Below are positions 16,767 to 26,591 of a stretch of DNA of 64,000 bases, piece after piece. Under the pieces are notes generated by a model. The model was not told the DNA's origin. It saw only the letters and a list, made by a program, of their open reading frames with translations, and made no database searches. The position numbers were made by a program, and so were the translations under genes. This DNA is from Planctomycetota bacterium (GTDB lineage: Bacteria; Planctomycetota; Planctomycetia; Gemmatales; Gemmataceae): the NCBI GenBank assembly GCA_016195405.1, contig JACPZP010000096.1, positions 1 through 64,000 of the forward strand, in the 5' to 3' direction. Numbering within the stretch: position 1 is the stretch's first letter; every line of letters starts with the position of its first letter.

Positions 16767-18449
16767 CTACTTCGCTTGAATCGTTAGGTCGCACGTGCAG
16801 CGAACAAGTCCGCCCTCGGCCGTCGTTGGGTTGCCAACCGGGTGTCGGCCTTTCTTTGCCCAATCATGCCAGTACTCGGTCATCCGCGGGTCGTCGACGA
16901 AAACCATTTGCATGCGGCGATTGGGAAAACCGGACGCCGTGACGTTGATGTGGATGTGCTTCGGTATGAAGGCCGCGTCACCCTCCACCTTGTCGCGGCG
17001 CGGATAGTATCCCGGCACGATCGTCTTGAATTCAAATTTCCCGTCGCTCCTCGTCCGAATGTAACCGAAGATGCGCGACTGCGACTCGCTCATCGCCTTG
17101 CCCGGTTCCTTTGTGTAGTTGCCGTCGTTGTCGGCCTGATAGATCTCCAAGAGTGCGCCAGCCACCGGCTTGCCGTCGGCGTCACGGATCGTTCCCGTCA
17201 CCACCAAGGGCTTGCCGGGCTCTTCCGCGGAGACGAGGCGCAGCGGCCGATCAGACGCGTACTTGCGAAACAGCTCCCGAAATCGGCTATCCTTGCGCAG
17301 GCTCGCGAAATCGGTGTCGAGCAGCGCCACGTTGACATCAATGGCTCGTGCAGAGAATGTTTTCTCCAACTCGGCAAGCGCTTGCTCTTTTTTCCCGCTC
17401 AGCGCCCGGGCGCAGGCGAGATTGTATTGCGCGAAGTACTCGCCGCTCCCGGAGCGCACTGCCTTTTCCAGGCATTCGCCGGCTTTCTCAGCCTCTTCGA
17501 CCAAAAGATAAACTCGTCCCAAAGTCGCCAGCAGGTCGCTGCCTTCCATACCGAGCTTCAAGGCTTGTTCCAGGCTGGCGCGCGCTTCCTTGTTTTGCTT
17601 GAGCCGCGTCTGACAAATGCCTAGCCGGTAGTGGGCCACTGCATCCTTTGGGTCGTGCGTCACGATTTGCGCGTAAGCCTTGGCCGCGCCGTCCCAATCT
17701 TCGGAAAACCATAAGACGCGGGCCTGGGTCTCCGGCGATTTGGAGTCCAATTCGGAAGAAGGCTTGCCGTCCGGCGCCCAGCGATATTCCATGTACCGCG
17801 CGGTCTTCTTGGCTGCTTCCATGCCACAGAGCCGAGCGACGATGTGCAGGGCGCCGTCGATGCCCGCGGACACCCCAGCCGAAGTCACGATCTTGCCATT
17901 GTCGACGACGCGGCGATCGGGACACACCTTCACCTTCGAGAACTTCTCCAACCCCTTGAGGGCCGACCAGTGCGTGGTCGCTTCTTTGCCGTCGAGCAGG
18001 CCCAGGTCTGCAAGTACGAAAGCGCCCGTGCAAACGGAAAACATGATCTCGGCGTCCGCGGACACGGCCTTCACCCACTTCATCATGGCCGGACTGTTGC
18101 GCAAGACATTCGTGTTGCCGCCGGGAATGACCACGATGTCCGGCTTCGGACAATCCGTGATCGCGTGGTTCGGCGTCAGCTTCAAGAAACGCTGACTGGT
18201 GACGGGCTGCGTCGAATCGGCTACGGCGTAAACGTTGAAAGCGCGGCCACCCGCGGCGGCTTGAAAAACCTCGCCCGGCCCAGCAAAGTCGAGCAATTCG
18301 ACGCCGTCATGAATGATGATGGCCACGTTCCATTTGTCCTTCTTGGCGTTCTTGACGCCGTTGCCCTCTTGCCCACGACTGGGCAGGGCGCTAATCGTGA
18401 ATGCGAAAAATGCGATGACGACGATGAGGAAGCTACGCGTTCGGAACAT
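16767..18449 (-). CDS. Exported DJ-1/PfpI - TPR - intradiol dioxygenase-like fusion
   Basis: A 560-aa three-part protein. It has a signal peptide at residues 1-26. Residues about 38-215 form a DJ-1/PfpI domain of the AraC-N/isonitrile-hydratase type, with DFAGPGEVF (Glu60) and the nucleophile elbow FSVCTGAF (Cys140). Residues about 235-380 form TPR-type helical repeats. Residues about 412-560 are intradiol-dioxygenase-like: GTIRDADGKPVAGALLEIYQ, then PGYYP (Tyr481/482) and HIHINVT (His498, His500), matching the Tyr-His-His iron ligands of protocatechuate 3,4-dioxygenase. An AGGAG precedes the start. It lies next to an AraC regulator on the same strand. I know of no standard family with this architecture. 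Confidence 0.85.
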   Translation of the reverse strand: MFRTRSFLIVVIAFFAFTISALPSRGQEGNGVKNAKKDKWNVAIIIHDGVELLDFAGPGEVFQAAAGGRAFNVYAVADSTQPVTSQRFLKLTPNHAITDCPKPDIVVIPGGNTNVLRNSPAMMKWVKAVSADAEIMFSVCTGAFVLADLGLLDGKEATTHWSALKGLEKFSKVKVCPDRRVVDNGKIVTSAGVSAGIDGALHIVARLCGMEAAKKTARYMEYRWAPDGKPSSELDSKSPETQARVLWFSEDWDGAAKAYAQIVTHDPKDAVAHYRLGICQTRLKQNKEARASLEQALKLGMEGSDLLATLGRVYLLVEEAEKAGECLEKAVRSGSGEYFAQYNLACARALSGKKEQALAELEKTFSARAIDVNVALLDTDFASLRKDSRFRELFRKYASDRPLRLVSAEEPGKPLVVTGTIRDADGKPVAGALLEIYQADNDGNYTKEPGKAMSESQSRIFGYIRTRSDGKFEFKTIVPGYYPRRDKVEGDAAFIPKHIHINVTASGFPNRRMQMVFVDDPRMTEYWHDWAKKGRHPVGNPTTAEGGLVRCTCDLTIQAK

Positions 18450-18538
18450 GCCAGCACTCCTGAAATGGGGAACGGAAGCGTACCTTCGGCCATGCTACGG
18501 CGCCCTAATCGCGGCATCTTGAACGAAATTGCGATCAT

Positions 18539-18613
18539 GTAGCCGCAGGTTTCAACCTGCGCAATTCGGCGGGCTTCAATCCTCGAAATTCGCAGCCTGA
18601 AGGCTGCGGCTAC
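18539..18613. repeat. Paired REP-like palindromes (GTAG...CTAC)
   Basis: Two hairpins in inverted orientation. GTAG is followed by CCGCAGGTTTCAACCTGCG; after a spacer comes CGCAGCCTGAAGGCTGCGG followed by CTAC. This is the layout of paired REP elements (REPIN). The right half is identical over 27 bp with the single element at 48639-48661. It overlaps the 3' end of the araC-type gene and supplies its last codons. Confidence 0.8.
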
Positions 18614-19484
18614 GGGTTTTGATTCGGCTAATACGTAAACCCGCGAAGCGGCCCGGCGGCACGCCGACGCGGCTCTTGAAACAGCGTGTCAAGTGGCTTT
18701 GGTCGGCGAACCCAGTTACTTGCGCGACTTCCGCAATCGGCATGGCCTCGCGCAGGAGTTTCTTCGCGCGTTCAATCCGCAAGCTGAGAAGGTATTCGTG
18801 CGGCGGCAGCCCCTCCGCCAGACAAAACATGCGCAGGAAGTGGAACGAGGTCCACGGCGTCAACGCGGCAAGCTCGGCCAGCGAAATCCGCTGCGATTGG
18901 CGCGCGCGCATGTGAGCGCGGACCCGCTGCAGCGCTTTATGGTCTCGATCGCCTGGACGAACGGTCCGACAGGCGAATCCCTGGCGCAAAAGCAATCTCG
19001 CCAGAAAACCGTAGACGCAGCTTTCGACTTCAAGAGATGATGACGGTTGCTCCAATTCACACAGCATGGTCGACATGTGCCTGGCCAGCTCCGGATCGCG
19101 CACGACCACATCTGCAAAGCAGGGAATGCAGTCGCCGCGTTGCCCCAGATCATTCACGATCTCGGTCATCAAATTCGCGCGCGGATAGAGGCTGCGGTAT
19201 GACAGCGACCGCGCTCCCGCGGAACGTCCGGTGTGGACCTCGCCCGGATTGATGAGTACAAGCCAACCGGATTCGGCTCGATGGGTCTCGCCCCGGCATT
19301 CGAACTCATCGACGCCGGCGTCAACCAGCTCGAGCACGTAGGTTTCGTGGAAACGACGCGGAAAGCTATGTCGTGTGAATGTGGCCTTGAGTAGATCAAA
19401 CCCTTGGCATTCGTCAAAGTGCGTGCTGACCGCCTCGTCGAGGCCGGGCGACGACCGAGCGCGGAGCAGCCGATCAGGTACCAT
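18576..19484 (-). CDS. AraC-family transcriptional regulator
   Basis: A 302-aa regulator. The N-terminal cupin-like sensing domain includes FHETYVLELVDAG and WLVLINPGEVHTG. The C-terminal ~100 residues carry two helix-turn-helix motifs ending with the AraC signature AEVAQVTGFADQSHLTRCFKSRVGVPPGRF (positions about 250-280). The last ~14 residues (KTRSRSLQAANFED) are encoded by the REP-like repeat, so the native C-terminus has been replaced or extended. The ATG at 19484 overlaps the stop of the inositol monophosphatase gene by 11 nt, implying co-transcription. A possible target is the adjacent DJ-1 fusion gene. Confidence 0.92.
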   Translation of the reverse strand: MVPDRLLRARSSPGLDEAVSTHFDECQGFDLLKATFTRHSFPRRFHETYVLELVDAGVDEFECRGETHRAESGWLVLINPGEVHTGRSAGARSLSYRSLYPRANLMTEIVNDLGQRGDCIPCFADVVVRDPELARHMSTMLCELEQPSSSLEVESCVYGFLARLLLRQGFACRTVRPGDRDHKALQRVRAHMRARQSQRISLAELAALTPWTSFHFLRMFCLAEGLPPHEYLLSLRIERAKKLLREAMPIAEVAQVTGFADQSHLTRCFKSRVGVPPGRFAGLRISRIKTRSRSLQAANFED

Positions 19485-20298
19485 GGCCCTTCCGAAAAAT
19501 GTCTAGAAGCACCGGATGCAGCGGCCCGTTGCTGGCAAGGGCGTCCGGCGTAAAAGGATCGTAAGGCGAGCCGTCTATATTGGTGACGATGCCGCCCGCT
19601 TCCGTAATCAAAAGCATCGCGGCGGCCACATCCCAAACGTGGTTATCGAAGGCCCAGTAAGCGTCGAAGCGGCCGGCGGCGACGTATGCCATGTTAAGAG
19701 CGGTCGAACCGGTTCGCCTTAGCGAACGTGCCTTGAGAGATAGAAGCCGCCACCATTCCAGGTTCTCCTCGTGGCCGCGAAGATCCGGCGGAAAGCCGGT
19801 TGCCATGAGCGCTTCTTCAAGGCGTGTTGTCGAGCTGGTTCGCAGCCGTCGATCGTTGACGAATGCCCCCTGTCCCAACGCGGCGGCAAACATTTCGTTG
19901 CGTGACGGATCGAGCACCACGCCAATGACAAACTTGCTCGCGACTTGCAGGCCGATGGAAATACAGTAGAGCGGGCAATCATGAACGTAATTGGTGGTGC
20001 CGTCGATGGGATCGACGATCCATGTCGGCGGCGCCTCCGGTCCCGGCCGGCCTTTTGCCGATCCTTCCTCTTCGCCGAGAAACGCATGGCCGGCAAAGCG
20101 CCGCATCAGGTAATCGTGAATGGTCTTTTGCGAGGCAAAGTCGGCGTCGGTCACGAGATCGAAGCGCGCTTTCTCGCGCACCTGGAATTTCAGACGCCAT
20201 TCCTCGAGCACTGTCGCGGCACGGCGAGCCGCTTCCTTGGCGGCGTCCAAATAGGTCCCAAGCAATTGGTCATCCAACATCGGTCGCACCGTTTTCAT
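19474..20298 (-). CDS. Inositol monophosphatase family protein
   Basis: A 274-aa cytosolic Mg2+-dependent sugar or inositol phosphatase. The metal-binding motifs are all present: GEEEG (about residue 76), [13 protein letters not shown] (about 95-107) and [15 protein letters not shown] (about 222-236). Its length is normal for SuhB/IMPase proteins; it could instead be a 3'(2'),5'-bisphosphate or histidinol-phosphate phosphatase, which sequence alone cannot separate. It overlaps the AraC gene at its 3' end and is divergent from dtd, with about 50 bp between the two starts. Confidence 0.92.
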   Translation of the reverse strand: MKTVRPMLDDQLLGTYLDAAKEAARRAATVLEEWRLKFQVREKARFDLVTDADFASQKTIHDYLMRRFAGHAFLGEEEGSAKGRPGPEAPPTWIVDPIDGTTNYVHDCPLYCISIGLQVASKFVIGVVLDPSRNEMFAAALGQGAFVNDRRLRTSSTTRLEEALMATGFPPDLRGHEENLEWWRLLSLKARSLRRTGSTALNMAYVAAGRFDAYWAFDNHVWDVAAAMLLITEAGGIVTNIDGSPYDPFTPDALASNGPLHPVLLDIFRKGHGT

Positions 20299-20347
20299 AA
20301 AACGACAACGTCCGGAAACGGAATGCGGTCATTGTAATGGTTTTCCA

Positions 20348-20788
<441 letters not shown>

Positions 20789-20884
20789 AAGGCCGGTACG
20801 ATGGTAGATCGTTTTGATCGTCTATCGCTTAGCGGGGAGCCGTAGGCGACCGCGGCCGCGACGCCAAACAACGGGAGAAACGCC

Positions 20885-22441
20885 TTGAGCCAGCTCTTTG
20901 CCAGGAAATCATTGAAGGCTTTGTTAGCGGAAATGGAAGGGGATAATCGGTTACGTCGGGTGTTGGGGCCCGTAACGTTAACCTGCCTGGGAATTGGCGC
21001 CGTCATTGGCGCGGGAATCTTCGTTGCCACCGGGGAAGCGGCTCACAACACCGCCGGACCTGCCCTGATGATTTCTTATTGCCTCGCCGGCGTGACCTGT
21101 ATTTTTGCCGCCCTGTGTTACGCCGAATTCGCATCGATGGCGCCCGTGGCAGGCAGCGCCTACACCTACGCCTATACGACGATGGGAGAATTATTCGCCT
21201 GGATTATCGGCTGGGATCTAGTCTTGGAATATGCCGTCGGCGCCGCCACCGTAGCCAACGGCTGGTCTTCTTACTTTCAAAAGGTCCTGAACGGCATCGG
21301 CATCTATTTGCCAACGTCACTTCGAGGAGCCGCACTGAAGTTCGAGGAAGACAGCCACAGCATCATGGGAGGTCATTTTGTAACGACCGAATCGTTCATC
21401 AATTTGCCGGCAGTGATTATTGTCGCCATCGTCACGGCCGTCCTGGTGAAGGGTATTCGTGAAAGCGCTGGCTTTAACGCAATCATGGTAGGCATCAAGG
21501 TCGCCGCCGTACTTTTCGTCATCTTTGTGGGCGCTTTTTTCATCAACCCCGAAAACTGGGAGAACTTCGCTCCCTACGGTTGGACCGGAGTCAGTTTTTT
21601 TGGAATCCCGGTTCATGGCCGAGTCTCAGAAGGCGGCAAGCCGATGGGCATGATCGCTGGGGCCGCCATCATCTTCTTCGCCTACATCGGATTTGATTCG
21701 GTGTCGACACATGCCGAGGAAGCCAAGAATCCCCAGCGCGACGTTCCCATTGGCATCATCTTGTCGCTGATCATCTGCACGGTCCTTTACGTCGCCGTGG
21801 TGGGCGTCTTGACGGGGATGGTGCAATACGACCAAATCGATGTCAATGCGGGTGTGTCCGACGCTTTCGCCAAGAAAGGACTTGCCTGGGCGGAGTTTAT
21901 CATCGCCGCCGCCGGCGTGGCCGGCATCACCTCCGTGCTGCTCGTCTTGATGCTCAGCGCCCCGCGCGTATTCCTGGCCATGGCACGCGACGGCCTTGTG
22001 CCACGAGAGTTTTTTGCCGATGTTCACCCTACTTTTCGCACTCCCTGGAAAAGCACAATACTCATCGGTTTTTTTGTCTGCATCATGGCCGGACTATTGC
22101 CCATCGACTCTCTGCTTCATTTGACCAACATCGGGACGCTTTTCGCCTTTGTCGTCGTTTGTGGGGCGGTCCTGATGATGCGCTATCTCAACCCCGACAT
22201 GCCGCGACCGTTTCGTTGCCCACTCGTTCCAATCGTTCCCATTCTTGGCATCCTCAGTTGCTTGCTCCTGATGTTCGCGCTACCGCCCGCTAATTGGCTT
22301 CGACTTATCGCTTGGCTGCTAATCGGCTTGGTGATTTATTTCTTCTATGGCCGTCACCACAGTATCCTTGGCAAGGAACTCCGCGGTGAAATCTCCACTG
22401 GCCTCACACCTTCGAATCTTGGAGACTCGCCACGAGACTGA
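20885..22441 (+). CDS. APC-superfamily amino-acid permease 1
   Basis: A 518-aa inner-membrane transporter with about 12 to 14 hydrophobic helices. TM1 carries the APC signature GIGAVIGAGIFVATG (about residues 36-50), which binds the substrate backbone; CAT-type motifs include FFAYIGFDSVSTHAEEAKNPQRDVP. It is closest in style to cationic amino-acid transporters (YfnA/CAT). The start is TTG at 20885, with GGGAG 9 nt upstream; the N-terminus (SQLFARKSLKALLAEMEGDNRLRR) aligns with that of the next gene, which confirms it. It is the first of three tandem permeases. Confidence 0.92.
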   Translation: MSQLFARKSLKALLAEMEGDNRLRRVLGPVTLTCLGIGAVIGAGIFVATGEAAHNTAGPALMISYCLAGVTCIFAALCYAEFASMAPVAGSAYTYAYTTMGELFAWIIGWDLVLEYAVGAATVANGWSSYFQKVLNGIGIYLPTSLRGAALKFEEDSHSIMGGHFVTTESFINLPAVIIVAIVTAVLVKGIRESAGFNAIMVGIKVAAVLFVIFVGAFFINPENWENFAPYGWTGVSFFGIPVHGRVSEGGKPMGMIAGAAIIFFAYIGFDSVSTHAEEAKNPQRDVPIGIILSLIICTVLYVAVVGVLTGMVQYDQIDVNAGVSDAFAKKGLAWAEFIIAAAGVAGITSVLLVLMLSAPRVFLAMARDGLVPREFFADVHPTFRTPWKSTILIGFFVCIMAGLLPIDSLLHLTNIGTLFAFVVVCGAVLMMRYLNPDMPRPFRCPLVPIVPILGILSCLLLMFALPPANWLRLIAWLLIGLVIYFFYGRHHSILGKELRGEISTGLTPSNLGDSPRD

Positions 22442-22500
22442 GCGCCGACCACGAGGAATCGGCGCCCTGATTTCGCTTTGGTCCCTTCGGAGAACCTTTT

Positions 22501-24492
22501 ATGTTTTGGAAAAGCCTGTTCGCCACCAAGTCGCTGGAGATGCTTCAGGAAGAAGCCGCCGGGGAGAATCGGCTGCGGCGCATCTTGGGTCCGATCGGGC
22601 TGACGTCGCTCGGCGTGGGAGCGATCATCGGGGCGGGCATTTTCGTCATGACGGGCCGGGTCGCGGCGGAGGATTCCGGGCCGGGCGTCATGCTGTCATA
22701 TGCGGTCGCTGGCTTGGGCTGCGCGCTGGCCGCGTTTTGCTATGCCGAGTTCGCCGCCATGGCGCCGGTGGCGGGCAGCGCGTACACGTATGCGTTCGCG
22801 ACACTGGGTGAGTTGTTTGCTTGGATCATCGGTTGGGATTTGATTCTCGAATACGCGATGTCGGGGGCCACGGTGGCGTCGGGTTGGTCGGAGTATTTCA
22901 ACAAGCTGACCAGCATCTTGTTCAATTGGCAGTTTCCCGATGCGCTAAGCAACGATCCATTTACGAGCATGACTCTAGGGCAATCGCCATGGTCGATCAA
23001 CCTTCTGGCCGTTGGGATCTTGGCAATTGTGACCGTAATTCTCGTCATCGGCATTCGCGAAAGCGCGTTCTCCAACACGCTGCTCGTATTAACAAAATTG
23101 GGCGTCGTGATTTTCATCATCTGCGTTGGCGCCGGTTACATTATCAGCTCGAACTGGACGCAGATCCCTCCGCAAGAGCGCAAAACGCCGGAAGAATGGG
23201 TGCTCTCCGATGCAATCAAGGATTACGTCGCCGACACGGAGAAAATGAAAGGCGACGAAGCCGACAAACGTGTTAAGCTTCTCACGCCGCTGACCATGGG
23301 CGTCTATACCGAGCGCCGCGTAGAGACAATTCGCAAGGAGCTGAGCGCCGACAATTTGTTGACCCCGGATGTTGAAAAGCGGCTGACTCGCCGAGTATAC
23401 CGGGCGAAGCTCGAGTTGGATCACAAAGACTCTGATGGTGAAGAGGCGAAGAAGACGATCGAACGCACGCTAGCCATTTATTCCAAAGACCTTCAGGGAA
23501 CCGCGAAAGAACTCGACGCGAGCTTGGCCAAGCTTCGAATGCAACTACCAGCAGCCAATTCTGCTGACCGAAGGTGCGTGGAAGGCGTCCTCGCGGACGC
23601 GAAAGAGCTTGCCAAAAAGAAGGCGGTCGAGAAATGGGGCTTGATTGCCGAAGTGGGCTTAAACGAATACTTGGTCCCTCTGGACGAAAGCACGCGATCC
23701 AACTTCACGCCTTACGGTCTTTCGGGCATCATGCTCGGCGCCGCACTCGTGTTCTTCGCATTCATCGGCTTCGACTCCATCTCCACGCACGCCGAAGAAG
23801 CGAAACGGCCTCAGCGCGACGTGCCCTTCGGCATCATTGCGTCCTTATTCATCTGCACGATTTTGTACATGGGAGTGTCGGCGGTTATTACGGGAATGCA
23901 GCCTTATCCCGACATTGACACGAAAGCGGCAATCGCCGCGGCCTTCGAACAGCGCGCGCTTGTAGAAGACAGCGGCGTGCTCAAAGCCGCGGCTGCCTTG
24001 ATCGCCGTCGGCGGCTTGGCCGGCATGACGAGCGTATTGTTGATCACGTTCCTCAGCCAGGCGCGCATCTTTTTGGCCATCTCGCGCGATGGACTGTTGC
24101 CGCAGAAGATCTTCGCCTCCATCCATCCCAAGTTTCGAACGCCGCATATTTCGACAATCGTCACCGGGGCGATCACCGCAGTCGTGGCGGCGCTGACACC
24201 GATCCAAGACCTTGAGAAGATGGTCAACATCGGCACCTTGTTCGCCTTCATCGTGGTATGCGCGGCCGTGCTGATGCTGCGCGTGAAGCGTCCCGACGCG
24301 CACCGACCTTTCCGTTGCCCAATCGTTTTTATCCTGGCGCCTCTCGGCATCTTCGTGAACCTGCTCATGGCTTTGTTCCTGCCGATTGCGACGTGGCTGC
24401 GTCTGATCCTGTGGTTGGCGCTCGGCCTCGTGATTTATTTCTCGTTCGGTTACGGGCACAGCATCTTGCGGAAGAAGGAAACGGCGACCTAA
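22501..24492 (+). CDS. APC-superfamily amino-acid permease 2 with a large soluble insertion
   Basis: A 663-aa paralogue of the preceding permease, with GVGAIIGAGIFVMTG in TM1 and FIGFDSISTHAEEAKRPQRDVP. Compared with its neighbour it has an extra ~178 residues (about 221-399) between a conserved NW and NFTPYG. The insertion is hydrophilic and helical, rich in Lys/Glu/Asp, with heptad-like stretches (IERTLAIYSKDLQGTAKELD, LADAKELAKKKAVEKWG). It would form an extramembrane domain at one loop. The downstream permease begins only 2 nt after this stop, so the genes are co-transcribed. Confidence 0.92.
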   Translation: MFWKSLFATKSLEMLQEEAAGENRLRRILGPIGLTSLGVGAIIGAGIFVMTGRVAAEDSGPGVMLSYAVAGLGCALAAFCYAEFAAMAPVAGSAYTYAFATLGELFAWIIGWDLILEYAMSGATVASGWSEYFNKLTSILFNWQFPDALSNDPFTSMTLGQSPWSINLLAVGILAIVTVILVIGIRESAFSNTLLVLTKLGVVIFIICVGAGYIISSNWTQIPPQERKTPEEWVLSDAIKDYVADTEKMKGDEADKRVKLLTPLTMGVYTERRVETIRKELSADNLLTPDVEKRLTRRVYRAKLELDHKDSDGEEAKKTIERTLAIYSKDLQGTAKELDASLAKLRMQLPAANSADRRCVEGVLADAKELAKKKAVEKWGLIAEVGLNEYLVPLDESTRSNFTPYGLSGIMLGAALVFFAFIGFDSISTHAEEAKRPQRDVPFGIIASLFICTILYMGVSAVITGMQPYPDIDTKAAIAAAFEQRALVEDSGVLKAAAALIAVGGLAGMTSVLLITFLSQARIFLAISRDGLLPQKIFASIHPKFRTPHISTIVTGAITAVVAALTPIQDLEKMVNIGTLFAFIVVCAAVLMLRVKRPDAHRPFRCPIVFILAPLGIFVNLLMALFLPIATWLRLILWLALGLVIYFSFGYGHSILRKKETAT

Positions 24493-24494
24493 TC

Positions 24495-26126
24495 ATGTCC
24501 TCGCCTCAGTTCCAGCAGCGGCTCGGTTTGTTCGACGCCACCATGCTTGTCGCCGGCACGATGATCGGTTCGGGCATCTTTATCGTCTCCGCGGATATTT
24601 CCCGCGACGTCGGCTCCAGCGGCTGGCTGCTGCTCGTTTGGGTGCTGACGGGCGTCATGACGATGATCGGCGCCTTGAGCTACGCCGAATTGGCCGCCAT
24701 GATGCCGCACGCCGGCGGGCAGTACGTCTATCTTCGCGAAGCTTACGGGCCTTTATCCGCGTTCCTTTATGGCTGGACGTTTTTCGTGGTGATTCAGACG
24801 GGGACGATCGCGGCGGTGGCGGTCGCGTTTGGCAAGTTTCTCGGCGTTCTCATTCCTGAATTGGGGCCGAGCAACTTGCTCTTCGAGGTGAAGAATATTG
24901 ACCTCAAGTTAACGCTGGCGGTGCCGTGGATGTCGGAGCCGATGACGTTCTTCGAAAAGAAGGATTTCACCATCTCGGCCGGCCAGTTCGTCGGCGTGGG
25001 CTTGGTTGCCTTCCTGAGCCTGCTCAACTGCCGGGGCGTGCAAACGGGCAAGGTGGTGCAGAATCTCTTCACCGTGGCGAAAGTATTTGCCCTCGCTCTT
25101 TTAATTGTCCTGGGGCTAACGCTGGCTGTGAATTCCGGAGCGATCGAGCAAAACACGGCTGATGTTTGGGGCGGCATCACTCAGACACCGCAATACGCGG
25201 AAGTGTCGAAGTTCGCTCCCCTCATGCCTTTGGCGATCATTCTGGTCGTATCCGGCGCCATGGTCGGCTCGCTGTTTTCCGCCGACGCGTGGAACAACGT
25301 CACGTTCACCGCCGCCGAAATTCGCAACCCGCGCCGGACGCTGCCCTGGAGCCTCGCGCTGGGCACCGGCGGCGTCATTCTGTTATACATTCTCGCGAAC
25401 GTAGCCTATGTCGTGGACTTGCCGGTGAAAGGCGATGTTGCGCAAGCCGAGTTTCTCGATTCGAACGCGGCCAAGCTCGAAAAAGACTCCAAGAATGCAT
25501 CGCCCGAAGCGGCTCGTGCCGACCTTGCAGCAGCCGAGGATGCCCGCAAACAAGCCGCACTCCTTCGCGGCATCGACCACGCCCGAGACGATCGCGTCGG
25601 CACAGCAGTTTTGGAACGGATCGCCCCGCGCTACGGCGTGCCGATCATGGCCATCGCCATCATGATCTCGACTTTCGGGTGCGTCAATGGGTTGATTCTA
25701 ATGGGCGCCAGGCTTCATTTCGCAATGGCGCAAGATCGGCTGTTCTTCGCGTCCTCGGGGAAGCTCAACTCGCGCGGCGTGCCGGCAATCGCTCTGATCC
25801 TTCAGGGCTTGTGGGCCATCGTGTTGATTTTTTCGGGCAGTTACAACGATCTGCTCAACTACGTGATCTTCGCGGTGCTCGCGTTCTACGCGCTGACCGT
25901 GGCGGGCCTGTTCGTTTTACGCCGCAGACTGCCAGACGCCGAAAGACCTTACAAAGCGTTCGGATACCCGCTTATTCCAGCTTTGTACGTCGGGTTGTGC
26001 TGCGTAATCGCTCTGGGACTTCTAGTGGCCAAGCCTGTGTACAGCTGGCCGAGCTTCATCCTGGTGCTGGCGGGCATTCCCGTGTTTTTCCTGTGGCGCG
26101 GCGGCAGGGAAGTAGTGAGACATTAG
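24495..26126 (+). CDS. APC-superfamily amino-acid permease 3
   Basis: A 543-aa membrane transporter, more distant from the two upstream (LAT-like style: VAGTMIGSGIFIVSADI in TM1, SYAELAAMMPHAGGQYVYLREAYG). The ATG at 24495 is 2 nt after the previous stop; the frame is open further upstream, but that part is out-of-phase sequence of the previous gene. It carries an Ala/Lys/Glu-rich insertion of about 50 residues (roughly 312-365, including AARADLAAAEDARKQAALLR) between membrane helices. That is reminiscent of, but unrelated in sequence to, the insertion in permease 2. Confidence 0.9.
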   Translation: MSSPQFQQRLGLFDATMLVAGTMIGSGIFIVSADISRDVGSSGWLLLVWVLTGVMTMIGALSYAELAAMMPHAGGQYVYLREAYGPLSAFLYGWTFFVVIQTGTIAAVAVAFGKFLGVLIPELGPSNLLFEVKNIDLKLTLAVPWMSEPMTFFEKKDFTISAGQFVGVGLVAFLSLLNCRGVQTGKVVQNLFTVAKVFALALLIVLGLTLAVNSGAIEQNTADVWGGITQTPQYAEVSKFAPLMPLAIILVVSGAMVGSLFSADAWNNVTFTAAEIRNPRRTLPWSLALGTGGVILLYILANVAYVVDLPVKGDVAQAEFLDSNAAKLEKDSKNASPEAARADLAAAEDARKQAALLRGIDHARDDRVGTAVLERIAPRYGVPIMAIAIMISTFGCVNGLILMGARLHFAMAQDRLFFASSGKLNSRGVPAIALILQGLWAIVLIFSGSYNDLLNYVIFAVLAFYALTVAGLFVLRRRLPDAERPYKAFGYPLIPALYVGLCCVIALGLLVAKPVYSWPSFILVLAGIPVFFLWRGGREVVRH

Positions 26127-26210
26127 TCTGTATAAAGGCACGGCGAGCCTCACTACCGTTCGGACCGCAACGAATCTTGCTCGAACTAGCCAACCAATGT
26201 TGGCGGGAAC

Positions 26211-26591
26211 ATGGCTCCATGGCCGTACCAGAGCTGCCCCCATTCCGACTGTGGGCGCATGATCCGCGACCTGCTCGCCGAGATGGTCCCGAATTCAGAT
26301 CAAGCAATGCCTGAATTCCAGGCGTTAATTCGTCAAACACCCGGCGGGGCCGTTACATGCCCCTACTGTCAGGGCGCGGTAGAATATGACAGTGACGGTC
26401 AGTCGTTGATAGTGTCTTCACGGGCGCCGTTACGGTGTTCCAGAATTAAGATGGAATTGCGCGCTAGCGATTATGGCAGCCAGAAGAATCCTCCGGACCT
26501 CAGCATGACACCCGAACAATGGGTAGCCGAAGAGAAACTAATGTCCGGTGCCCTTCATGGTTACGTCTACGTGGAGGATCGGACACCATGA
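26211..26591 (+). CDS. Small zinc-ribbon hypothetical protein
   Basis: A 126-aa protein with two cysteine pairs spaced like a zinc ribbon: CPHSDC near residue 9 and CPYC near residue 50, followed by a beta-hairpin-like EYDSDGQSLIVSS. No known family is recognised. Its stop overlaps the ATG of the next gene (ATGA), so the two are translationally coupled and probably act together. Confidence 0.7.
   Translation: MAPWPYQSCPHSDCGRMIRDLLAEMVPNSDQAMPEFQALIRQTPGGAVTCPYCQGAVEYDSDGQSLIVSSRAPLRCSRIKMELRASDYGSQKNPPDLSMTPEQWVAEEKLMSGALHGYVYVEDRTP

Noticed and set aside
25166..26314. 382-codon frame overlapping permease 3
   Set aside because: It is in a shifted frame of a clear APC permease; Arg/Ser-rich shadow sequence.
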